NCBI GenBank assembly: GCA_937894515.1
Contig: CALCRH010000172.1
Location: 1 to 20,393, forward strand
Origin: an uncultured Clostridia bacterium
Lineage (GTDB): Bacteria; Bacillota; Clostridia; Oscillospirales; Oscillospiraceae
Reading direction: 5' to 3'
Length of the DNA: 20,393 nt
The translations under genes were made by a program, and so were the position numbers. The notes under the pieces were generated by a model, which did no database searches, was not told where the DNA came from, and was given only the letters and a program-made list of their open reading frames with translations. The first letter of the stretch is position 1. Each line of letters begins with the position of its first letter. Below are positions 6,721-13,592 of this stretch, in pieces.

Positions 6721-7704
6721 ATGATATTAGCTGACAAAATCATCGAGGAGCGGAAAAAGCTGGGACTTTCCCAGGAGGAGTTTGCAGAAAAACTGTCTGT
6801 CTCCCGTCAAGCAGTCTCCAAATGGGAGAGCGCACAGTCCGTTCCCGATTTACAGAAAATCATCGCCATGTCCGAGCTGTTTTCGGTCAGTACCGATTAC
6901 CTGCTGAAAGACGATGCCGAGCCGGAGCACGGTACAGCGGCAGAAACCGATGCAGACCGCATCTTGCGCCGGGTCTCCATGGAAGAGGCCAACGACTTTA
7001 TGGCCGCCACAGAAGATCAGAGCAAAAAGGTCTCGCTGGGGGTCATGCTGTGCATTTTGTGCCCTGTCCTGCTGATTTTCCTCAACGGTCTTGTCGAGGG
7101 AAACATCGGTGGAATCACGGAAACGATCGCCTCGGTAATCGGTCTGGCGATCCTCTTTCTTCTGGTCGCCGCGGCAGTCTTTCTCTTTGTGCAATCCGCC
7201 GCCAAAATGTCCCGGTTTGACTATCTGGAAAAAGAGGAATTTGAAACGGCGTACGGGGTCACCGGACTGGTGAAAGAGCGAAAAACTGCCTATGAGCCTT
7301 CCTATATCCGCTTTCTGACGCTGGGCATTGTCCTGTGTGTGCTGTCTCCCCTGCCGCTGATTGTGACGGCTCTTATCAATGAAGCAGACGTTCTTGTCAT
7401 CTCCATGACCGCTCTGCTTCTTTGCATGGTGGCCATCGGCGTGTATCTGATCGTCCGGGTAGCCATCGTGAAATCCGGCTATGAAATTTTGTTGCAGGAG
7501 GGCGACTATACCAAGGTCGAAAAGAAGACGAGCAAAGCCACCGATACAGCCAGCGGCGGCTACTGGTGCGTCATCACTGCGGCCTATCTGGCGTGGAGCT
7601 TTATCACGGGAGATTGGGCTACGACGTGGATCGTGTGGCCCATCGCCGGCGTGCTGTTTGTTCCGTTCATTATGGTGGTAAAGCACTTGTGTGGTAATAA
7701 ATGA
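6721..7704 (+). CDS. XRE-family helix-turn-helix protein with multi-pass membrane domain
   Basis: 327 residues. Residues 4-62 are a Cro/CI-type HTH (KIIEERKKLGLSQEEFAEKL, then SVSRQAVSKWESAQSVPDL and SVSTDYLL). After a hydrophilic linker (65-102) come hydrophobic segments at about 104-123, 133-160, 198-219, 223-250 and 281-320, i.e. four to six membrane passes. Such membrane-tethered XRE proteins are common in Clostridia and their targets are generally unknown. The ATG at 6721 follows AGGAGG (6709-6714). No convincing promoter is visible in 6589-6720: a TTGACA at 6636 lacks a -10 at the right distance, although TAGAAT occurs at 6684. A short palindrome CAACC-ACC-GGTTG (6626-6638) might be an operator. 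The gene is followed in frame by an acetyltransferase remnant. Confidence 0.9.
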   Translation: MILADKIIEERKKLGLSQEEFAEKLSVSRQAVSKWESAQSVPDLQKIIAMSELFSVSTDYLLKDDAEPEHGTAAETDADRILRRVSMEEANDFMAATEDQSKKVSLGVMLCILCPVLLIFLNGLVEGNIGGITETIASVIGLAILFLLVAAAVFLFVQSAAKMSRFDYLEKEEFETAYGVTGLVKERKTAYEPSYIRFLTLGIVLCVLSPLPLIVTALINEADVLVISMTALLLCMVAIGVYLIVRVAIVKSGYEILLQEGDYTKVEKKTSKATDTASGGYWCVITAAYLAWSFITGDWATTWIVWPIAGVLFVPFIMVVKHLCGNK

Positions 7705-7818
7705 TATGTTGATGAAAAACGTATTTATCGCAAGCTCGGGTTTCGTGCTACCGACACAGAGCAGACCGTGGACGGGTTAAGGTTTACACCGATGAAATAT
7801 CAGAAAGAAGCATTTTAA
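7705..7818 (+). pseudogene. 3' remnant of a GNAT-family acetyltransferase gene
   Basis: Directly after the XRE stop codon, in the same frame, 37 codons read DEKRIYRKLGFRATDTEQT, then VDGLRFTPMKYQKEAF and a stop. The Y-x-K-L-G-F motif followed by a short strand and M-x-Y is the usual C-terminal end of GNAT N-acetyltransferases (acetyl-CoA-dependent). No start codon and no N-terminal or acetyl-CoA-binding part is present, so this is a truncated, non-functional leftover. Confidence 0.75.
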
Positions 7819-7824
7819 TCTATC

Positions 7825-7847
7825 GAATGATACGATTCATATCATTC
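7825..7847. repeat. short inverted repeat between convergent genes
   Basis: GAATGATA (7825-7832) and TATCATTC (7840-7847) are exact inverted repeats around a 7-nt loop. The position between convergent transcription units would suit a weak terminator, but no T-run follows directly on either strand. It also lies in the scar between the two gene remnants. Confidence 0.5.
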
Positions 7848-7879
7848 ATGTGACAGAGCGTTTCTTGTCTTGTTTTTAT

Positions 7880-7930
7880 TCATTTGCTACCGCCTTTACC
7901 GTGAATATAGATTACAACTTTGCAGTTCAT
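7880..7930 (-). pseudogene. 5' remnant of an alpha/beta-hydrolase gene
   Basis: On the minus strand an ATG overlapping the permease stop codon (ATGA) begins MNCKVVIYIHGKGGSK and then stops after 16 codons. The V-I-Y-I-H-G-K-G-G start is the familiar first strand and oxyanion loop of small alpha/beta-hydrolases in Clostridia. The catalytic serine, acid and histidine regions are absent, so the gene has lost its body. The overlap shows it was once co-translated with the permease. Confidence 0.65.
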
Positions 7931-8802
7931 ATATCTTGATTTTCTTTTCTCCTCAGCAGAGAAATTGAGGCAACTGCCATAGTGATCAAAAGTATGATGT
8001 TGAGAAATAAAGCATCTATGGAAACGGCCAATGTCGTCCCTATTATTGCGCCTACTGAACCACCTGTTATCGCGCAAAAAACTATTTTCTTATTGTAATT
8101 GCCGTCCTTGATCACTCGAATACCGCCGCTGATCGGTGTAACCGCACCCAAAACGATCACCATTGTCAAGGTTGCCATCGGCGACATTCCTAAAATCAAA
8201 AGTACAGCGGTTGCAGTAGGTTTCATTGGAACACCAAGCATATTGATAAATCCGATCAACGTAGAGAGAACACATAGAATCACCAAATGCCACCCGCGTA
8301 ATTCCGTTTGTCCGCCTGATACCCCGGTTGAAAGAATCATCTTCAATACAACAAATACCATGGATAGCAGTAATCCGACCCCCATTGCCGTCCGTATCAC
8401 ACTGCCATTTAGTCTTTTAACAATTTTCGAACCCACTGTACTGCCGATGATTAAGCACAGGGAAAACAAAAGCAACGTTCCAATCTCTACAGATTCCTTG
8501 CCCTGTAGAAATGAATAGGCCATCAGGCATCCCGGCACAATGCAGCAGGCAATTAGGTTGTCCGGTATTTGGCTGTCTTTTGACACCTTCCCTTTTTGAA
8601 AAGCAATCGTATTCAATAAGAAATCGGAAATTCCGAAAGTAGCCAACAGGTATATCACACTTTCAAGAAGCATCCAGGCAGCGAATTTTCCCGGCTCGCT
8701 TCTCCAGTCTTTCCGCCCCACATAGATTTTCGAGAGAATGACAATCGCGTAAACCAGTCCTGCGGCTAAAATCAGTATGGCAATCCCTTTCTGTATATCC
8801 AT
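7927..8802 (-). CDS. TauE/SafE (TSUP) family permease
   Basis: 291 residues, almost entirely hydrophobic, with about eight membrane segments (for example 4-26, 46-66, 85-100, 108-125, 139-160, 172-192, 200-225, 237-275). The layout of two related halves, each with a G-x-S/T-x-G-x-x-hydrophobic pattern (LIIGSTVGSKIVKRL and ITGGSVGAIIGTTLAV), plus ATFGISDFLLNT near the N-terminus, resembles TSUP transporters that export sulfite, sulfonates or other organic anions across the cytoplasmic membrane. The substrate is not predictable. ATG 8802 is preceded by CTGGAGGG, and a good promoter lies at 8837-8865. By eye it is more A+T-rich than the folate genes, fitting an accessory origin. It formerly led an operon with an alpha/beta-hydrolase, now truncated. 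Confidence 0.82.
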   Translation of the reverse strand: MDIQKGIAILILAAGLVYAIVILSKIYVGRKDWRSEPGKFAAWMLLESVIYLLATFGISDFLLNTIAFQKGKVSKDSQIPDNLIACCIVPGCLMAYSFLQGKESVEIGTLLLFSLCLIIGSTVGSKIVKRLNGSVIRTAMGVGLLLSMVFVVLKMILSTGVSGGQTELRGWHLVILCVLSTLIGFINMLGVPMKPTATAVLLILGMSPMATLTMVIVLGAVTPISGGIRVIKDGNYNKKIVFCAITGGSVGAIIGTTLAVSIDALFLNIILLITMAVASISLLRRKENQDI

Positions 8803-8836
8803 TTCTCCCTCCAGACAAACCTTTTACATTTTCGTG

Positions 8837-8865
8837 ATTTTGCCACATATAAACAAAGTTGTCAA
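8837..8865 (-). promoter_or_regulatory. promoter of the TauE/SafE-type permease
   Basis: On the minus strand TTGACA (8860-8865) and CAAAAT (8837-8842) are separated by 17 bp, and the -10 has an upstream TGG (extended -10). Transcription would begin near 8830, about 28 nt before the start codon. Confidence 0.75.
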
Positions 8866-8945
8866 TCCTTGTCGGCTGCAATTATCCTGCATTGCCGCAC
8901 ATATTCGGTAAAGCTGCCGCTCATAACATAAGAAGCAAGAGCAAT

Positions 8946-10784
8946 TCAATCCCATTTCGGTGGAAGTCCTTTATATACTGCCCTTTCCGTAACTACAAAA
9001 TCCATGGGGACATCCCATGAATCCACGTCCACGGCGGGAGCTTTCTGCGCTTCAAAAGCCATCGCACAGATCGCCGCATTTGTGCATTTCGGCAAATAGC
9101 GGTCGTAGAAGCCGCCGCCCATCCCCATGCGGTGCCCATCCTCGTCAAAGGCTGTGCAGGGGCATACCACCAGATCAATATCCTCCGGTGCGATCAGATC
9201 GGATTCTTCCGGAACAGGCTCCCTTATACCGCAATAGCCGATTTTCCAGGCATCTTCACCGTGGGGCAGTAAGGCAGCCATCTCCGTGTCATTGATGCAC
9301 ATCGGCCAGACAAATCGTTTGCCCGCGGCCTGAGGATACTGCTTGAGGGCGTCCAGCGATAATTCATGCTTCGTGTGTTCATATATCAATACGGTCTTTG
9401 CCTGTTGAAATGCCGCGGTCTGTACCAAGCGCTCCACAGCCTGTGCCGACAGCATTTGCCGCATATCGTCCGGCAGGTCGTTCCGATTGTGGATGCCGGT
9501 TTTTCGCAGACGCTTACGCAAGGCACCGCGGAACAGCGTCCGTACAGCACCGGCCATATAGAGTGAGCCAAATGCCACCACGCAGCCATCTTTTCCGGCG
9601 CAGTCAAGCGCCCGGATGATGCCTTCTTCTATGCTGTCACACGCCAAGGCATGAGCGCCGAGCTTTTCAAGATATAACTGCAAATCCGTTCCCGGCAGCG
9701 CACGTCCGTTCAGTGGCGTAACGCAGATGAATTCTCCCGCATAGGGCAGCAGCATGCGCAGGATCGTATCATAGTCCTTATCCTCTAAGACACCCACCAG
9801 AAACGTAACCTTCTTACCCGGCAGCAGTACATTCAGACTTTCCGTCAGTGCTTTTGCACATTGAGGATTGTGTCCACCGTCCAGTAAAAAAACAGGATGC
9901 CGATGCAGCACCTCCAGCCGGGCCGGCCAGCTGACCGTGGCAAGTCCCTCTCTCACCGCATGCTCCGGGATATTCCAGCCTATGTCCCGCAGTATTTCTA
10001 TCCCTGTCAACACCAGAGCCGCATTGTGCTTTTGATGCTCACCAATAAGATGCAGATGATATTCCTTTCCGCACCAGACAATGTCCTGCCCATTGAGGTC
10101 CTGATGCAGTCCTGTCATCTTCCCAAAGTCCACGCAGGTCAGCGGGACATTTTTTTCTTTGCAGACACGGCATATGACCTCCGTTACCTCCTCAGCTCCA
10201 TCATAGCAGACACATCGGCAGCCGGACTTGATGATTCCCGCTTTGGCTGCGGCGATTTCCGCCAATGTACTGCCTAAATACTCTGTGTGCTCCAGACCGA
10301 TGTTGGCAATAACCGCCAGTTCCGGCGCGTCTATCACGTTGGTGCTGTCCAGCAAACCGCCCATTCCAACTTCCAGCACGACGATGTCGCAATGCTCCTG
10401 ATAAAAATATTCCATGGCAATGGCGGTGACCAGCTCAAACTGGCTGGGATGATCTTCCATCGTCTCAGCAATTTCATAGATCCGCTCCGTCAATTCCGCC
10501 AATCGGCTTCCGGGGATATTCTCGCCGTTGATCCGGATTCGTTCGCAGAATTCCTGAATATAGGGAGAGGTATACAGTCCCGTTCTGTAACCTGCGGCAC
10601 GGAGAATCGCATCCAGCATAGCACACGTACTGCCCTTGCCGTTACTGCCGGCCACGTGAATAAATTTCAGTTTTTTCTGGGGATCGCCCAGTTTCTCCAG
10701 CAGTGCAAAGGTGCGCTCTAATCCCAGACGGGTCGTGCTCCAGCCGTAGTTTTCTATGTAAGATACAGCCTGCTGCGGTGTCAT
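8946..10784 (-). CDS. folC: fused folylpolyglutamate synthase and 5-formyltetrahydrofolate cyclo-ligase
   Basis: One uninterrupted 612-residue protein. Residues 1-420 are FolC: substrate loop near 12-22, P-loop HVAGSNGKGST (43-53), ANIGLEHTEYLG (160-171), LLDGGHNPQ (300-308), closing with CVVAFGSLYMAGAVR (401-415). It adds glutamate to folates with ATP. Residues 421-612 are a full-length 5-formyl-THF cyclo-ligase (about 190 residues is the family norm), with LRKRLRK, VVCPCTAFDEDGHRMGMGGG and FYDRYL (539-564), the nucleotide/folate signature; it converts 5-formyl-THF to 5,10-methenyl-THF. ATG 10784 overlaps the folT stop by ATGA, so translation is coupled to the riboswitch-controlled transporter; GGGGGA lies upstream. 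Separate genes are the rule in most bacteria. No frameshift or weak linker is seen; domain order is N-FolC, C-cyclo-ligase. Confidence 0.95.
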   Translation of the reverse strand: MTPQQAVSYIENYGWSTTRLGLERTFALLEKLGDPQKKLKFIHVAGSNGKGSTCAMLDAILRAAGYRTGLYTSPYIQEFCERIRINGENIPGSRLAELTERIYEIAETMEDHPSQFELVTAIAMEYFYQEHCDIVVLEVGMGGLLDSTNVIDAPELAVIANIGLEHTEYLGSTLAEIAAAKAGIIKSGCRCVCYDGAEEVTEVICRVCKEKNVPLTCVDFGKMTGLHQDLNGQDIVWCGKEYHLHLIGEHQKHNAALVLTGIEILRDIGWNIPEHAVREGLATVSWPARLEVLHRHPVFLLDGGHNPQCAKALTESLNVLLPGKKVTFLVGVLEDKDYDTILRMLLPYAGEFICVTPLNGRALPGTDLQLYLEKLGAHALACDSIEEGIIRALDCAGKDGCVVAFGSLYMAGAVRTLFRGALRKRLRKTGIHNRNDLPDDMRQMLSAQAVERLVQTAAFQQAKTVLIYEHTKHELSLDALKQYPQAAGKRFVWPMCINDTEMAALLPHGEDAWKIGYCGIREPVPEESDLIAPEDIDLVVCPCTAFDEDGHRMGMGGGFYDRYLPKCTNAAICAMAFEAQKAPAVDVDSWDVPMDFVVTERAVYKGLPPKWD

Positions 10785-11320
10785 CGGGCATTCCCCCTTT
10801 GAATGAGCGCGGTTTTGCCGAGCGCACGAATCACTACCGGCAGCACAAGGCCGAACACAGCGGCGCGGACGAGGCAAATACCCAGTCGAACTACCAAAGA
10901 GCCGAACACATACGCTTGGGAATAGTAGCCATAAATATGACTGTCCACGTAGATGACAGCGGTGTTCAGCAGCGTGATCAGCAGCTCGTTGACCGCAACC
11001 AATCGCAGGATCTGCCGATCGGAGAGATGAAATTCATTTCTCTTTGCATAAAAGCCTGTCAAAAATCCACACAACGCATAAGGCAGCATCCAAAGCGGCG
11101 TAGTCACCGTAATGCCGTAGCGCAGCAGTTGATAGATCAGCGTACCGATGCCGCCGATGGCAAGGCCATCAACCGGGCCGAACAGCATGGCACCCAGCAA
11201 GATCGGCAGACTTTCAAATGTGATTTTGATGTTTCCCATATCCAGGGACAGATAGCCCAAAACGGCACATACGGCAGCCAGCATACCGTTTACGGCAAGA
11301 CGCTTTGCACTCATGTTCAT
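10781..11320 (-). CDS. folT: folate ECF transporter S component (FolT)
   Basis: 179 residues with about six membrane segments (11-27, 33-48, 50-66, 73-92, 104-125, 140-172). ITFESLPILLGAMLFGPVDGLAIGGIGTLIYQLL has the layout of the substrate-binding half of folate S components (start of that stretch 33-48, rest 49-66). FolT captures folate and works with the shared EcfA/A'/T energising module, which is not in this window. The identification is supported by a tetrahydrofolate riboswitch directly upstream. ATG 11320 lies 10 nt from AAGGAGG (11331-11337); a second in-frame ATG at 11314 is less well placed. That ribosome-binding site is buried in a 12-bp hairpin. The stop overlaps the start of the folC fusion gene. 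Confidence 0.92.
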   Translation of the reverse strand: MNMSAKRLAVNGMLAAVCAVLGYLSLDMGNIKITFESLPILLGAMLFGPVDGLAIGGIGTLIYQLLRYGITVTTPLWMLPYALCGFLTGFYAKRNEFHLSDRQILRLVAVNELLITLLNTAVIYVDSHIYGYYSQAYVFGSLVVRLGICLVRAAVFGLVLPVVIRALGKTALIQRGNAR

Positions 11321-11328
11321 AATAAGAT

Positions 11329-11363
11329 AGCCTCCTTTTGCGATACTGTCACAAAAGGAGGCT
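11329..11363 (-). promoter_or_regulatory. hairpin sequestering the folT ribosome-binding site
   Basis: On the minus strand AGCCTCCTTTTG (from 11363 to 11352) pairs perfectly with CAAAAGGAGGCT (11340 to 11329) around an 11-nt loop. The 3' arm contains AAGGAGG, the only good ribosome-binding site for folT. No T-run follows, so this is not an intrinsic terminator. It is the likely expression platform of the riboswitch 17 nt upstream. Confidence 0.85.
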
Positions 11364-11380
11364 TTTCATACCCTTCTATG

Positions 11381-11470
11381 GCAGCGGAAGCGGATACAGC
11401 AACGCAGATTTTCCTTCGTCCGCAGGCAACTTCCCATCCTGCGGCACTTAACGCGCTGATCCTACTCTGA
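11381..11470 (-). ncRNA. tetrahydrofolate (THF) riboswitch
   Basis: Read on the minus strand, the segment carries the conserved blocks of the folT-associated THF riboswitch in order: AGAGTAG, GCGTTAAGTG, ATGGGA-GTT, ACGAAGG, and GTATCCGCT. A perfect 7-bp stem (CCGCAGG / CCTGCGG) encloses the ATGGGAAGTTG loop, and GGATCAGC pairs with GCTG-T-ATCC to close the structure. It lies between the formate-channel gene and folT, as expected for this class, which binds reduced folates and controls folate uptake genes. The identification comes from recalled consensus features rather than a covariance search, but the block order and pairing leave little doubt. Confidence 0.92.
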
Positions 11471-11474
11471 CAGA

Positions 11475-11503
11475 TATGTATGGTTATTTACTTTTTCAGC
11501 CAA
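11475..11503 (-). promoter_or_regulatory. possible promoter for the riboswitch-folT-folC unit
   Basis: On the minus strand TTGGCT (11498-11503) and TACATA (11475-11480) are 17 bp apart, placing a start near 11468, exactly at the 5' end of the riboswitch. Both boxes are weak (3 of 6 matches each), and the -35 lies within the end of the preceding gene. Read-through from the upstream operon is an alternative. Confidence 0.35.
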
Positions 11504-12105
11504 TTCCGTATCAGCGGAAAACTGATCCCGCCGATGATGTTGCCAAGCGTGACAGTCAGCAGACACAATACGGCTTTTACGCTCCATATACCGGCTGCCC
11601 AGAAATAGAACATATCCGCCACGCAGTGTTCGTAACCGCAGAGGATAAATACCATCACGCCAAAGAACAGGGCCAGATATTTACCGATCTCATGGGGATT
11701 GTTCTTAAAACCCTCTACCGCAATGTAAATAAAGATATTGCAGAGGACCCCCAGAATAAACAGGCTCAGCAGACTGTCATCGGTTTTGATCCGGCACATA
11801 GTCACCGCCCGCTCACAGATACCCGCGATACGGCTCAGGCGCACCATGGCGGCCACGACAGCCGTACCGGTCAGATTGCCCAGCCAAATCAGCGGCAGAG
11901 ACAGCGCATAGGCCTTATCCTGTTCAAAAACATAGCACACCTTACCGGTAAACAGGTGCAGGCCAAAGGTACACACTGTAAAAAGGCCCACGGTGAAAAA
12001 CAATGCTCCCAGAATTTTATTCTCTACGGACAGAAATGCCACACCGCCGAAAGCAATGGAAGCACCGGCCAGTATAGCGGACACAAAAATTTTACCCGGC
12101 TTCAT
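11488..12105 (-). CDS. formate/nitrite transporter (FNT) family channel, compact
   Basis: 205 residues, shorter than the usual 250-290 but with all six membrane segments visible (about 6-27, 31-53, 69-91, 107-128, 139-160, 172-196). FNT features: LGNLTGTAVV in the third helix region, CGYEHCVADMFYFWAAG (the conserved G-x-E-H-x-x-A-D/N-M block with the pore histidine) and LGNIIGG near the end. FNT proteins are pentameric channels moving formate, nitrite or related anions across the cytoplasmic membrane. The neighbours make formate the likely substrate: formate is used by Fhs three genes upstream. ATG 12105 overlaps the folD stop (ATGA). The missing length is in loops and the termini, not in a helix. 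The frame stays open upstream within folD, but that part is not coding. Confidence 0.88.
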   Translation of the reverse strand: MKPGKIFVSAILAGASIAFGGVAFLSVENKILGALFFTVGLFTVCTFGLHLFTGKVCYVFEQDKAYALSLPLIWLGNLTGTAVVAAMVRLSRIAGICERAVTMCRIKTDDSLLSLFILGVLCNIFIYIAVEGFKNNPHEIGKYLALFFGVMVFILCGYEHCVADMFYFWAAGIWSVKAVLCLLTVTLGNIIGGISFPLIRNWLKK

Positions 12106-12950
12106 TGTGCTTTCTCCGCCGCTTCTATCACGTGCTTGCAGAGCACTGCCGTGGTAACGCCGCCCACTCCCGCCGGTACCGGCGTAATCGCAGATACGAT
12201 GGGCTCCACCGCAGTAAAGTCCACATCGCCGCAAAGCTTGCCTTCGGCATTGACATTGATACCCACGTCGATCACCGTCTGCCCCGGAGATACATAATCT
12301 GCCGTGACCATCCCGGCTTTTCCTGCCGCAGCGATCAGAATATCCGCCCTGCGGCATACCGCAGGCAGATCCACGGTTTTGGTATGGCACATGGTAACGG
12401 TCGCGTTCTTTGCCTGCAGCATCATGCTGACGGGCTTGCCAATGACCATACTGCGGCCGATCACCGTTGCATTTTTCCCCTGTAGGTCAACGCCATAGTA
12501 ATTCAACAGCTCCATGCAGGCCTGCGCCGTACAGGGGGGATAACCTACGTCCGTGCCGGTGAATACGCCGCTCAGCGAGCCGGAGGTCATACAGTCCACA
12601 TCCTTTTGAGGTGCAAGGCATTCACAGGCCGCCTTTTCCATCTCCTTATCCGGCAGCGGGCGGAACATCAGGCAGCCGTGAATAGAGGTGTCATTGTTGA
12701 TCTCGGAAATAACAGCCAAAAGCTGCTCCTTTGTACAATTAGCAGGCAGCAGAAAACGCTTAACAGCCACGCCCGCTTTTTCACAGCGCTTCATGGCTCC
12801 GGTTTCGTAGGAAATATCATCGCCGCGTTCTCCCACACGCACGATAGCAAGGGTGGGAATGGTGTCCTTTGCCTTCAGCGCTTCGGCACGGGCGGCCAGT
12901 TCTGCCGTGATCGCCGCAGCGGCAGGAGTACCTTTCCAAAGCTCAGCCAT
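12102..12950 (-). CDS. folD: methylene-THF dehydrogenase (FolD family), cyclohydrolase residues missing
   Basis: 282 residues, normal FolD length. Rossmann NADP-binding part: VIGRSMVIGKPVSMML (about 163-178), AAAGKAGMV, and VIDVGIN. The C-terminal ITPVPAGVGGVTTAVL matches the family signature (ITPVPGGVGPMT). Substrate side: Tyr48 (ISYETGAMKRCEKAG) and the KDVD motif are kept. Aligned by eye to E. coli FolD, the catalytic lysine of YxxxK is Ala52, and the assisting glutamine of VQLPLP is Phe96 (MFRPLP). Both are needed for the cyclohydrolase step in known bifunctional enzymes, so this protein is probably a dehydrogenase only, with FchA doing hydrolysis. ATG 12950 follows GGGAGG by 8 nt; an in-frame TTG at 12956 is less likely. 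It overlaps the fchA stop by 1 bp and the channel start by 4 bp. Confidence 0.93.
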   Translation of the reverse strand: MAELWKGTPAAAAITAELAARAEALKAKDTIPTLAIVRVGERGDDISYETGAMKRCEKAGVAVKRFLLPANCTKEQLLAVISEINNDTSIHGCLMFRPLPDKEMEKAACECLAPQKDVDCMTSGSLSGVFTGTDVGYPPCTAQACMELLNYYGVDLQGKNATVIGRSMVIGKPVSMMLQAKNATVTMCHTKTVDLPAVCRRADILIAAAGKAGMVTADYVSPGQTVIDVGINVNAEGKLCGDVDFTAVEPIVSAITPVPAGVGGVTTAVLCKHVIEAAEKAQ

Positions 12951-13573
12951 CAGCAAAACCTCCCGTACACGTCCTCGTAGACCCGTTCGGCAATTTTCCA
13001 GTATTTCTCCATCTGCTCATCTACGTGCCGGTTGAGTTTTTCCGCATAGGTGCGATCCTTCATGGCCTTGGTGTTCACCTTGACATTCACCGCCGCGCCG
13101 TACATAGCGCCCCAGCACAGCACCACACCGGTAGCCGCATCGGACACCGCCAAAGCGCTGCCCTTGTCGGCAAACTGCCGATGCAGCGCGATCATCTCAC
13201 AGGAGAGGTCTAAAATCTCCATCGGCACTGCCGCCGCCTGACGGAGACATTCCTCCATCACGGTATCCCGATTCGGGTCGTCCTTGGGGATAGCGTAGGC
13301 TTTTGCCAGAGGAGCAAAGGCTTCCGCGTCCTTGTCCACGCAATCCAGCAGCTTTTGGCGCAGCACCGCCGCCCGAGCCATCAGCTCCCTGAGATCCTCC
13401 TCTGCGTCGGCATACTTTGCCTTACCCACGGTCAGCTCGCCCACCATGCCGCCCAATGCCGCGCCCAACGACGCCACCAGTGCACTGGCACCGCCTCCGC
13501 CGGGTACGGCGGCTTTCGATGCCAAGGCTTCCGTAAATCCGGCGCAGCTCTGCGCCGTCAGTTTTTTCTCCAT
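12950..13573 (-). CDS. fchA: methenyl-THF cyclohydrolase (FchA; cyclodeaminase-like)
   Basis: 207 residues, the standard size of the formiminotransferase-cyclodeaminase C-terminal domain family as a stand-alone enzyme. Conserved features: AVPGGGGASALVASLGAALGGM (22-43), VGKAKY (49-54), DAEAFAPLAKAY (81-92), AVPMEILDL, and the late AVSDAATGVVLCWGAMYGAAVNVKVN block. It opens 5,10-methenyl-THF to 10-formyl-THF in the cytoplasm. It starts 19 bp after fhs with GGGGGAG upstream, and its stop overlaps the folD start by one base. The order fhs-fchA-folD is the usual formate-to-methylene-THF module. A cyclodeaminase role is less likely because no formiminotransferase or histidine-degradation gene is nearby, and FolD here lacks cyclohydrolase residues. 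Confidence 0.93.
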   Translation of the reverse strand: MEKKLTAQSCAGFTEALASKAAVPGGGGASALVASLGAALGGMVGELTVGKAKYADAEEDLRELMARAAVLRQKLLDCVDKDAEAFAPLAKAYAIPKDDPNRDTVMEECLRQAAAVPMEILDLSCEMIALHRQFADKGSALAVSDAATGVVLCWGAMYGAAVNVKVNTKAMKDRTYAEKLNRHVDEQMEKYWKIAERVYEDVYGRFC

Positions 13574-13592
13574 TCCGGCTCCCCCTTTCGTT

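Noticed and set aside
10785..10877. Upstream extension of the folC fusion reading frame
   Set aside because: It lies within folT in another frame. The ATG at 10784 overlaps the folT stop (ATGA) and begins the recognisable FolC N-terminus.
11329..11363. Intrinsic terminator reading of the hairpin before folT
   Set aside because: No U-run follows the 3' arm on the minus strand, and the arm contains the ribosome-binding site, so translational control fits better.
12951..12956. TTG start at 12956 for folD
   Set aside because: GGGAGG lies only 2 nt from it but 8 nt from ATG 12950, which is the better start.
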